A stretch of 9,940 bases of DNA from Acidobacteriota bacterium (GTDB lineage: Bacteria; Acidobacteriota; Terriglobia; Terriglobales; Acidobacteriaceae). The notes under the pieces were generated by a model that was not told the origin of the DNA, did no database searches, and saw only the letters and a program-made list of their open reading frames with translations. Of this stretch, positions 1 through 6,619 are shown piece by piece. Where the stretch lies: positions 1 through 9,940 of the forward strand of contig JAJYAE010000153.1 of assembly GCA_021779695.1 (NCBI GenBank), written 5' to 3'. The stretch's first letter is position 1. Each line of letters opens with the position of its first letter. A program made the position numbers and the translations under genes.

Positions 1-414
1 GCGGCCTTTGCCGACGCCGTGATGAAACTCGGCGAGGGCGCCGGCGTTGCCATCGTGCTCGACGAAGACGGGCAGGCTGGGAAAGGCGCGGGCGAGCTCG
101 GCTTTGAGCGGGACGGCGTGCCAGCCGGGCAGGTGCGGCGGATTGATGAGGAAGCCTTCTTCAATGCGGAGCGGGCCACCGATGGAGACGCTGATGGCGC
201 GGATGCTGCGGCGGGCGCGAGTGGCTTGCGCGATCAGTGCGCGGGCGTGTGCGAGGAGTGTGGGGAAGGTCTGCGCGAAGGGCTCCGTGGCGCGGGTTTC
301 AAACTCGCTGCGCTGGAGGATATGAGCGTCGGAGGCGCCTTCGACGCAGGCGGTCTTGGTGCCGCCAATGTCGAGGCCGAGGACGGTGGACTGCGGGGAT
401 GAGAGAGATGGCAT
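1..414 (-). CDS. ROK-family sugar kinase (glucokinase-like), N-terminal part, cut by the window edge
   Basis: The reading frame runs from an ATG at 414 leftward off the window, giving the first 138 residues. An N-terminal phosphate-binding loop, LGLDIGGTKT (residues 12-21), is the ASKHA-fold ATP site typical of ROK proteins. EHDGNAGALAE (119-129) matches the ROK active-site block, with D121 as the expected catalytic base. There is no helix-turn-helix ahead of the kinase fold, so this is a ROK kinase rather than a NagC/Mlc-type repressor. Such enzymes phosphorylate glucose or related hexoses in the cytoplasm with ATP. The zinc-binding cysteine motif and the sugar-specificity residues lie outside the window, so the substrate cannot be named. 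No clear Shine-Dalgarno precedes the ATG. The gene lies 67 bases downstream of the membrane-protein gene on the same strand and may be co-transcribed with it. Its codons end strongly in C. Confidence 0.9.
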   Translation of the reverse strand, partial: MPSLSSPQSTVLGLDIGGTKTACVEGASDAHILQRSEFETRATEPFAQTFPTLLAHARALIAQATRARRSIRAISVSIGGPLRIEEGFLINPPHLPGWHAVPLKAELARAFPSLPVFVEHDGNAGALAEFHHGVGKGR

Positions 415-481
415 AGTCACGGCGGGACGGCGCGGCCTGAGCGGATTGTATCAATCGGTGCGTGGCGCGGTTTTGGGAGGA

Positions 482-1045
482 CTATTTGCGCCCGAAGAGG
501 CTCAATGTGGCATCTTGCTCGGAGGCATTTTGTTCCGGCCTGTCTCCGAAACGGTCCACGTGCGCGCGTTCCAACAATGCCCGGTTCGTGACAATTTCCG
601 CGATAGCCATGACCATGCAGGGGACGACCACTGCAACAACGAAGGGCGGCATATTTCTGCCACTCGCCGTAAGCCACCATGCAGAGAGATGCGGCTTGAT
701 TCTGAACGCGACGGTCTCGACTGCGACCATCACTGTTAGAAATACCGCGTGACGGTTGAGAAGGCGCGGATATTGACTCACTACAACAGGGCACGTGAAG
801 AGGTAGGGTCGTATTCCGCTTCGATTCTTGGCAAATCCATAAAGCAGGACAGCCGATGTGTAACTCACCACGGAAGCAAGCTGGTTTCCGTAGGTTGTGT
901 CACCCATCAAAATGAACAAGACCCCTCCGCCAGCAAACATCGTCATAAACAGTGCTGCGAATGCAAGGAAACGTGGCCCAGAGAACGTACTCTCCGCGCT
1001 GCATGGGTCGGCCGTCCAATCTTCGTTGCCAGTCATTGCGCCCAT
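482..1045 (-). CDS. Conserved-looking four-helix membrane protein of unknown function
   Basis: This is a 187-residue protein that I cannot assign to a named family. Four hydrophobic segments are visible at about residues 25-47, 55-73, 99-115 and 133-153. A polar N-terminus precedes them and a charged C-terminal tail of about 30 residues follows. The stretch between helices 3 and 4 holds KPHLSAWWLTASGRNMPP, aromatic and proline-rich, which looks like a conserved loop. Helix 4 runs into EIVTNRALLERAH. The ATG at 1045 is preferred because AGGA sits six bases upstream; a second ATG at 1036 is possible. It is probably an inner-membrane protein. It is divergent from the amidohydrolase gene (71 bases between starts) and upstream of the ROK kinase gene. 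Its DNA is visibly less GC-rich than its neighbours and lacks the G-rich plus-strand bias, which could mean separate ancestry. No enzymatic motif is seen. Confidence 0.75.
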   Translation of the reverse strand: MGAMTGNEDWTADPCSAESTFSGPRFLAFAALFMTMFAGGGVLFILMGDTTYGNQLASVVSYTSAVLLYGFAKNRSGIRPYLFTCPVVVSQYPRLLNRHAVFLTVMVAVETVAFRIKPHLSAWWLTASGRNMPPFVVAVVVPCMVMAIAEIVTNRALLERAHVDRFGDRPEQNASEQDATLSLFGRK

Positions 1046-1116
1046 AGTACATCCTGCGATGGTTTGTGCACTACATTCTCATCGACATCATTGCCCCAGC
1101 GTCTTACCTTTATGGC

Positions 1117-2391
1117 ATGACATGCCAATCATTGCTACTCGTGCTACTTGCCACAGCCACCCTTTCTATCGCCCAACAACCTGCCACCACGCCGATGGTG
1201 CTGCATGCGGCGCGGCTGCTGGATGTGGCGACGGGGAAGATGCTAGAGCCGGGCGAGGTGCTGGTGGAGGGTGAGCGCATTCGCGCGGTGGGCACGGCGG
1301 TGGAGCATCCGGCGGGAGCCAGAACGATTGACCTGGGCGATACGACGCTGCTGCCGGGGATGATTGACGCTCACGTGCATCTGTTTCTGCATCCGGGCGC
1401 GGAGGATCTGCAGACGGTGGTGGAGTCGGTGCCGTGGCGGACGATTCTGGCGGAGCAGGCGGCGAAAGCGGACCTGATGGCGGGGTTCACGGCGGAGCGC
1501 GATATGGGCACGGAGGGTGCAGGCTCGGCGGACGCCGCGGTGCGTGACGCGATCAACCAGGGACTGATCCTGGGGCCGCGGCTGCGGGTGAGCGGAAATG
1601 CAATCGACATTCTGGGCGGGCATGAGGATGCAAATCACTTCAACCCGGCACAGCATGTCTTCTCCAATGCGGACCGCGCGAACGATGCGGAACAGATTGT
1701 GGAGGTGATTCGCGCGCAGCACAAGGAAGGCTCGGACTTTGTGAAGATGTATGAGACCGGGCCGGACCAGATGATCGGCGGCGTGCTGCACACGCCCTAC
1801 CAGTACACGGCGGCGCAACTGACGGCGGCGGTGGACGAGGCACGGCGACTGGGCACGACGGTGGGCGTGCATGCGATGGGCGAACCGGGGACGCTGTATG
1901 CGGCGGAGGCGGGTGTGGCGTCGATTGACCACGCGACGCAACTGAGCGACGAGACGATGCGGCTGATGAAGGAGAAAGGCATCTTTGCCGTGCCGACGTT
2001 TGCGATCTTCGATTACTTTGCGCATCATCGCGAGTCGCAGGACCAGGCAGCGGGTGAGGCGGCGATGCTGGAGTACAAGATCAGCGAGTTCAAGAAGCAG
2101 GTGGCGGCGGGAGTGCAGTTTGCGGTGGGGTCGGATGTGGGGCCGTTTCCGCATGGAACGCAGGCGCGCGAGCTGACGCTGATGGTGCAGTACGGGATGA
2201 CGCCGCTGGCGGTGCTGCAGGCGGACATGCTGCACGGCGCAAAGCTGCTGGGCTGGGCGGGGCAGATTGGCGAGCTGAAGCCGGGGTACTATGCGGACAT
2301 CATCGCGGTGCCGGGCGATCCGCTGAAGGACATGAGCGTGGTGGAGCATGTGCGGTTTGTGATGAAGAATGGCGCGGTGGTGCGGCAGTAA
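1117..2391 (+). CDS. Exported metal-dependent amidohydrolase (imidazolonepropionase / Xaa-Pro dipeptidase-like)
   Basis: This is a 424-residue amidohydrolase-superfamily enzyme. An N-terminal signal peptide, MTCQSLLLVLLATATLSIAQ, ends near residue 19-20, so the protein is probably periplasmic or secreted. A small beta-domain start (VLHAARLLDVATGK) follows, then the metal-binding set in the expected order: DAHVHL (H86 and H88), FVKMYETG (K210, the likely carboxylated lysine bridging two metals), GVHAMGEPG (H252), SIDHATQLS (H272) and GSDVGPFPHG (D340). This arrangement fits the prolidase/imidazolonepropionase-like branch, whose members hydrolyse dipeptides or cyclic amides; the exact substrate cannot be read from the sequence. 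The ATG at 1117 is chosen over the upstream in-frame GTG at 1066 because it places the signal peptide at the N-terminus. The DUF1080 gene follows 58 bases downstream on the same strand and is likely co-transcribed. Codons end strongly in G. Confidence 0.9.
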   Translation: MTCQSLLLVLLATATLSIAQQPATTPMVLHAARLLDVATGKMLEPGEVLVEGERIRAVGTAVEHPAGARTIDLGDTTLLPGMIDAHVHLFLHPGAEDLQTVVESVPWRTILAEQAAKADLMAGFTAERDMGTEGAGSADAAVRDAINQGLILGPRLRVSGNAIDILGGHEDANHFNPAQHVFSNADRANDAEQIVEVIRAQHKEGSDFVKMYETGPDQMIGGVLHTPYQYTAAQLTAAVDEARRLGTTVGVHAMGEPGTLYAAEAGVASIDHATQLSDETMRLMKEKGIFAVPTFAIFDYFAHHRESQDQAAGEAAMLEYKISEFKKQVAAGVQFAVGSDVGPFPHGTQARELTLMVQYGMTPLAVLQADMLHGAKLLGWAGQIGELKPGYYADIIAVPGDPLKDMSVVEHVRFVMKNGAVVRQ

Positions 2392-2449
2392 CAGCTGGAT
2401 GCGATTTGCGCATTGCCGACGAAGAGCAGGGGCGGATAGACTCGCGGGC

Positions 2450-3244
2450 ATGAGAATGCGACCGCTGCTTGCCACTGCTGTGTTTACCGGAATTGCCTGC
2501 GTGCCTGCTGTTGCGCTGTTTGCCCAGCAGGGCGCCGAGAAGCCCAAGCCTGAAGAGACCGAGGTGTGGCAGCCCGTGCCGCCGGTGGTGACGCCAGCGG
2601 CCGTGCCGGGCGGCGAGCCGTCGGACGCGATTGTGCTGTTTGACGGAACGAACGAGAACGAGTGGGTGAGCGCCGCGGACCACACGCCGGCGCAGTGGAT
2701 TGTGCATGATGGCATTCTGACGGTGAGCAAGGGTACGGGCAATATTGAGACCCGGCGGCGGTTCAAGAACTACCAACTGCATCTCGAGTTCCGGATTCCA
2801 GAGAACATCACGGGCAGCGGGCAGGCGCGCGGGAACAGCGGTGTTTTTCTTGCCTCGACCGGACCGGGCGACGCGGGCTATGAGCTGCAGGTGCTGGACA
2901 GCTACAAGAACGAGACGTATGTGAACGGCATGGTGGGGAGCCTGTACAAGCAGGCGATTCCGCTGGCCAATGCGGCGCGCAAGCCGGGCGAGTGGCAGAC
3001 GTACGACGTGGCGTGGACGGCGCCGGTGTTTGACGCGGCGGGCAAGGTGGTGCGGCCGGCGTACGTGACGGTGTTCTTCAACGGCGTGCTGGTGGAGAAC
3101 CACTTCGAGCTGCAGGGAGAGACGCTGTACATCGGCAAGCCGTTCTACAAGGCGTATGACCGCGCGCCGATCAAGCTGCAGGCGCATGGAGACAAGAGCG
3201 AGCCCATCAGCTTCAGAAACATCTGGGTGCGGGAGCTGCCGTAA
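2450..3244 (+). CDS. Secreted DUF1080 protein (3-keto-disaccharide hydrolase / LamG-like fold)
   Basis: This is a 264-residue protein with a signal peptide (MRMRPLLATAVFTG to about residue 25, LFAQQ), followed by a charged, proline-rich linker (residues 27-55). One DUF1080 domain fills the rest. Its family landmarks are VLFDGTNENEWVS (62-74), WIVHDGILTVSKGTGNIET (83-101), LHLEFRIPE (110-118), GNSGVFL (128-134), GYELQVLDSY (143-152), VFFNGVLVENH (208-218) and the closing strand ISFRNIWVRELP. Family knowledge: DUF1080 (Pfam 3keto-disac_hyd) proteins have a concanavalin-like jelly roll, and some hydrolyse 3-ketoglycosides; they are abundant in Acidobacteriota, Planctomycetes and Bacteroidetes. 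The exact substrate is not inferable here. The ATG at 2450 is chosen because it begins a good signal peptide; the frame stays open upstream to 2369, inside the preceding gene. It ends three bases before the convergent mqnE stop codon. Confidence 0.9.
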   Translation: MRMRPLLATAVFTGIACVPAVALFAQQGAEKPKPEETEVWQPVPPVVTPAAVPGGEPSDAIVLFDGTNENEWVSAADHTPAQWIVHDGILTVSKGTGNIETRRRFKNYQLHLEFRIPENITGSGQARGNSGVFLASTGPGDAGYELQVLDSYKNETYVNGMVGSLYKQAIPLANAARKPGEWQTYDVAWTAPVFDAAGKVVRPAYVTVFFNGVLVENHFELQGETLYIGKPFYKAYDRAPIKLQAHGDKSEPISFRNIWVRELP

Positions 3245-3247
3245 CCG

Positions 3248-4435
3248 CTATACCGCGACGGTGAAGCTGGTCTCTGTGCGCGTGACGGGGTGATAGAGGG
3301 TGTCGCGCTCGACGGGGATGCGGCCAGCCTCGGTGATGAGGCGGCTGAGCTCTTTGCGCGTCATGCCCTGCGGGGTGGTGGCCCCGGCGTCGTGGTAGAT
3401 CTTCTCTTCGACGACGGTGCCGTCGATGTCGTCGGCGCCGAAGCGGAGAGCAATCTGCGCAATCTTGGGCGTGAGCATCTGCCAATAGGCCTTGATGTGC
3501 GGGAAGTTATCGAGCAGGAGGCGGCTGACGGCGACCTGGCGAATGTCTGTGAGGCCGGTGGTGACGGGCAGGTGGTCGAGCGGGGTGTTTTCCGGGTGGA
3601 AGGCGAGCGCGATGAAGGTCTGGAAGCCGCCTGTTTCGTCCTGCACCTCGCGGAGCTTGATGAGGTGATCGACGCGGTCCTCGTCGCTCTCGATGTGGCC
3701 GTAGAGCATGGTGGCGTTGGACTTAAAGCCGAGCTTGTGGGCAAGGCGCGCGGTCTCGAGCCACTCGCTGCCGTCGATTTTGTGGTCGCAGATGATGGAG
3801 CGGACGCGCGGGGAGAAGATCTCCGCGCCGCCGCCGGGCATGGAATCGACGCCGGCTTCGCGGAGCTTGAGGAGGGTCTGCTCGATGGTGAGCTTGGCGC
3901 GGCGGGCGAAGAAGGCGACCTCGACCATGGTGAAGGCCTTGATGTGAACCTGGGGGAAGCGCTCTTTGAGTCCGCGGACGAGATCGAGGAAGTATTCGAG
4001 GGGTAAATCGGGGTGGAGACCACCGACGATGTGGAACTCGGTGACAGCCTCGGAGTAGCCGGAAGCCGCGGTCTGCCATGCCTCTTCGAGGGCCATGGTG
4101 TAGCCGTGGGGATCGCCTTTCTTTCGGCCGAAGGCGCAGAGCTTGCAGGCGGCGACGCAGACGTTGGTGGGATTGATATGTCGATTGACGTTGAAGAAGG
4201 TGGTGTCGCCATGCAGGCGTTCGCGAACATGGTTGGCGAGCCAGCCGACGGCGAGCACGTCGCGGGAGCGATAGAGTGCGAGGCCGTCCTCAAAGTCGAG
4301 CCGCTGCTGAGCCATCACTTTGGCGGCGATGGGCTCCAGCTTGCGGTCGTAGGTGCGAAAGGACTGGGTGGCGCGGGGAGCTGCGGTATCTGCCTGCATA
4401 CTCTTTTGATGATACCGGAGTTCGCGCGGGCGCAT
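3248..4435 (-). CDS. mqnE: Aminodeoxyfutalosine synthase MqnE (radical SAM, menaquinone biosynthesis)
   Basis: MqnE joins the adenosyl part of S-adenosylmethionine to 3-[(1-carboxyvinyl)oxy]benzoate, giving aminodeoxyfutalosine in the futalosine route to menaquinone. It is cytoplasmic. The 395-residue protein has the radical-SAM cluster motif CVAACKLC (C93, C97, C100; CX3CX2C) after NRHINPTN. Further MqnE-like blocks are TEFHIVGGLHPDLP, IKAFTMVEV, GVDSMPGGGAEIFSPRVR, SNATMLYGHIES, IALAFHPENTPL, LTPKIAQIAL and, near the end, RIPVERDTLYHPV. MqnC and CofG/CofH are relatives, but the HINPTN lead-in and C-terminal block favour MqnE. The ATG at 4435 overlaps the preceding gene's stop as TGATG, suggesting translational coupling. 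A GTG at 4438 and an ATG at 4399 (383 residues) are alternatives; the first 25-30 residues are unlikely to be conserved and no strong Shine-Dalgarno decides. No other mqn gene is adjacent. Confidence 0.93.
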   Translation of the reverse strand: MRPRELRYHQKSMQADTAAPRATQSFRTYDRKLEPIAAKVMAQQRLDFEDGLALYRSRDVLAVGWLANHVRERLHGDTTFFNVNRHINPTNVCVAACKLCAFGRKKGDPHGYTMALEEAWQTAASGYSEAVTEFHIVGGLHPDLPLEYFLDLVRGLKERFPQVHIKAFTMVEVAFFARRAKLTIEQTLLKLREAGVDSMPGGGAEIFSPRVRSIICDHKIDGSEWLETARLAHKLGFKSNATMLYGHIESDEDRVDHLIKLREVQDETGGFQTFIALAFHPENTPLDHLPVTTGLTDIRQVAVSRLLLDNFPHIKAYWQMLTPKIAQIALRFGADDIDGTVVEEKIYHDAGATTPQGMTRKELSRLITEAGRIPVERDTLYHPVTRTETSFTVAV

Positions 4436-6450
4436 CACTTTTGGCCGATTTCGGCTCCGGCGGGATGCGGCTCAAGGAGGACGCCGTCAAAGAGTGAGGC
4501 GGCAAGGAGGCGATTGCCGGAGGAGCGGACGGCGGAGAGCTTGTAGCCTGTCTGCCACCACTTCCAGTTGAGGGTTGTGGGATTCATGGCATAGACGAAG
4601 TCACTGCCGCGGGAACTGACGAGGACGCGGTCGGTGACAGCGTCGTAAAAGAGGTCGTCAATGTCAACCAGGGGCAGCCTCTGGGCCCACATCCAGGTTT
4701 TGCCATTATTGCGGGTGAAATAGACGCCTTCGCGCGCGCCGAGCCACAGGGTTCCATCACCAGAGAAGATGACACGATGGATACGGGTGAGGACAGTAGG
4801 AATGCTCATGGGCCACCAGGTTTGGCCACCGTCTTTGGAGAGGACGACGGAATCAGGCCGGGCGGCGACCATGAGGGCGCCGTGGGTGGTGACGGAGAGA
4901 TAGCCTGCTACCCCCATGACAGGGCCTCCCTGCCAGGTAGCGCCCTGATCGCGGCTGGTGAAGACGCCGCCGTCGGTGGCGGCGAGCCAGGCAGAGCCGG
5001 AAAGGTCAATGGCGTACACGCGGCCGTCCATCTGATAGGGCTGCGCCTTGACATGCTTCTCGACATTGACCCGGGTTCCACGCACCTTTTCCATGGCGGT
5101 TTTGACCAGGGTGTTGGCGATGGTATCGCGCAGCTGCCAAGTGGAGGCGTCGGGCGCGAGGGCCAGGATACCGCTGTTGGTTCCGGCGACCAGGGTGCCA
5201 TCCTGCGCCTGGGCGAGCACAAAGACGTCGCGCCCATCGAGGCCGTCTGCGATCTGCTTCCAGGAGGCTCCGCCATTCGACGAGACAAAGGCTCCGCCGT
5301 AGGCCTTGTCGTTGACGACGCCCGCGTAGAGGCGGTGGGAGTCGCTGCGGTCGACAAGCAGCGCTTCCACCTTGCGTTCAGAGAAGCCGGTGTTGGAGGC
5401 GGTGAAGGTGCCGGCACCGTCCGTGCTGGCAAGAACGCCGCCGCGGTCGGTGGCAAGCAGGACGTGGTTGGAGTCAGAGGGATCAACATAGACGTCATTG
5501 ACGATGACGTCGTCGCCGGTCATGCGGCGGAAGGTGTGACCGCCATCGGTGGTCTTGTAGAGGCCTTCGGTGGTTCCGGCGTAGATGGTCTCCGGATGTT
5601 GAGGATCCTGGCGCAGGATGCGGGTGCGGCGGGCGGTGGAGGGGATGCCCTGAATCTTGCGGAAGATCTCGCCGGCGGACTCGCTCTTATAGATGCCGCT
5701 ACAGGCGCTGGCATAGACGGTGCGGGGCTTGCCGGGATCAATCAGGATGGAGAAGACGTCGGAGTCGTCGATGACACCCTTTTTGATGTTGTGCCAGGTC
5801 TTGCCGCCGTCGGTGGTTTTCCAGGGCAGATGCCAGGTGCCGGCGTAGATGGTGTCAGGGTGGACTGGATCAATGGCGAGGGACTCAACTTCATGAATCT
5901 CGCGGCTGCCGACGGGGCTGATCTGGGTCCAGGAGTCGCCGGCATCGGTGCTGCGGAAGACTCCCTGCAGAGTGCCGGCGAAGAGGAGGCTGGAGTCTTC
6001 CGGCGCCATGGCAAAGGAGCGAATGGACTGCCCGCGGAGACCTGGGAGCTCCGACCAGGTGCGGCCGCCATCCTGACTGAGCCAGAGTCCTCCGGAGGGA
6101 TGGTCGACGATCCATGCGGCGGCGTAAAGCCGGTTGGGATGAGCGGGATCGACGACGATGTGGTCGACGACGAGGTCGTCGGAGTTGGCGAGTCGCGCGA
6201 GGCGATGCCAGGAGGCGCCGCCGTCGGCGGACTCATAGATCCAGCCATTGACGGTGCCGAGGTAGAGGTGGTCCGGCTGACCGGGAACCGCGGCAAAGGC
6301 GCGCGCATCGCCGCCATCGGGACCGACGGAACTCCAAGCTGCCTGCGCATCGAGTGGGCGAGAAGCCAGGAGGCACAAAAGGAACAGGGCTGCGCTGACG
6401 GAAGCAGCGAGGCGGAGCGTGGACCCGAGGCGAAAAGCGACACAGCGCAT
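4435..6450 (-). CDS. Secreted BNR/sortilin-type beta-propeller protein
   Basis: This is a 671-residue protein with an N-terminal signal peptide (positively charged start, hydrophobic core about residues 12-29, then RPLDAQAAW). About ten Asp-box (BNR) repeats of the S/T-x-D-x-G-x-x-W type are spread along it: SADGGASW (74-81), SQDGGRTW (125), STDAGDSW (167), TTDGGKTW (212), TTDGGHTF (300), STDGAGTF (342), SSNGGASW (390), SRDQGATW (499), SKDGGQTW (538) and TRNNGKTW (579). A degenerate copy lies near 255. The spacing of about 40-50 residues indicates one large (VPS10-like) or two smaller beta-propellers. A less regular stretch, residues 430-485, interrupts the series. Such proteins resemble sialidases and Ycf48 by repeat only; no sialidase catalytic set is evident, so binding or scaffolding is as likely as hydrolysis. 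The ATG at 6450 is chosen for the signal peptide, with a GGAACGGAG-like sequence about 12 bases upstream. Its stop overlaps a start of mqnE. Confidence 0.85.
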   Translation of the reverse strand: MRCVAFRLGSTLRLAASVSAALFLLCLLASRPLDAQAAWSSVGPDGGDARAFAAVPGQPDHLYLGTVNGWIYESADGGASWHRLARLANSDDLVVDHIVVDPAHPNRLYAAAWIVDHPSGGLWLSQDGGRTWSELPGLRGQSIRSFAMAPEDSSLLFAGTLQGVFRSTDAGDSWTQISPVGSREIHEVESLAIDPVHPDTIYAGTWHLPWKTTDGGKTWHNIKKGVIDDSDVFSILIDPGKPRTVYASACSGIYKSESAGEIFRKIQGIPSTARRTRILRQDPQHPETIYAGTTEGLYKTTDGGHTFRRMTGDDVIVNDVYVDPSDSNHVLLATDRGGVLASTDGAGTFTASNTGFSERKVEALLVDRSDSHRLYAGVVNDKAYGGAFVSSNGGASWKQIADGLDGRDVFVLAQAQDGTLVAGTNSGILALAPDASTWQLRDTIANTLVKTAMEKVRGTRVNVEKHVKAQPYQMDGRVYAIDLSGSAWLAATDGGVFTSRDQGATWQGGPVMGVAGYLSVTTHGALMVAARPDSVVLSKDGGQTWWPMSIPTVLTRIHRVIFSGDGTLWLGAREGVYFTRNNGKTWMWAQRLPLVDIDDLFYDAVTDRVLVSSRGSDFVYAMNPTTLNWKWWQTGYKLSAVRSSGNRLLAASLFDGVLLEPHPAGAEIGQK

Positions 6451-6510
6451 GAAAGTGAAAGACTCCGTTCCTTCTAGAATACCCGGCGCAAAATGCGCGC
6501 CGTAAAGCAA

Positions 6511-6540
6511 AGAGGCTGACCGGAAGCCCGGTCAACCTCT
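6511..6540 (-). terminator. Probable terminator hairpin downstream of the OmpA-like gene
   Basis: Two 13-base arms (6511-6523 and 6528-6540) pair with one mismatch around a four-base loop. The GACCGG/CCGGTC core is perfect. On the minus strand the hairpin is followed by the short T-containing run TTGCTTT, so it is an imperfect intrinsic terminator. It lies 80 bases beyond the stop of the OmpA-like gene and 60 bases before the propeller gene start, which suggests it separates those two transcription units. Confidence 0.6.
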
Positions 6541-6567
6541 CAGTCAATCATCCGAATTGAGACTTTG

Positions 6568-6604
6568 CCGGGCAGGACATGCGAGAAGCGGATGGCCTGC
6601 CCGG
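6568..6604. repeat. Perfect 9-bp inverted repeat just after the OmpA-like stop codon
   Basis: CCGGGCAGG (6568-6576) and CCTGCCCGG (6596-6604) are exact reverse complements separated by 19 bases. The structure begins 15 bases past the stop codon at 6620-6622, and in the minus-strand transcript it would form a stable GC stem. No T-run follows, so it is not a classical terminator. It may protect the 3' end of the mRNA or act together with the hairpin at 6511-6540. Confidence 0.5.
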
Positions 6605-6619
6605 GTGGATTGATCCGGT

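Noticed and set aside
1243..2766. Minus-strand open frame (507 codons) across the amidohydrolase and DUF1080 genes
   Set aside because: It spans two genes with intact catalytic or family motifs on the other strand, and its Arg/His-rich translation is typical of an antisense shadow.
3290..4006. Plus-strand open frame (238 codons) opposite mqnE
   Set aside because: It is antisense to a gene with an intact radical-SAM motif; its acidic Gly/Ala/Glu/Asp composition has no domain features.
4777..6477. Long plus-strand open frame (566 codons) opposite the propeller gene
   Set aside because: It is antisense to a gene with a signal peptide and regular Asp-box repeats. Its translation is low-complexity Gly/Ala/Asp/Val, the usual product of GC-rich antisense frames.
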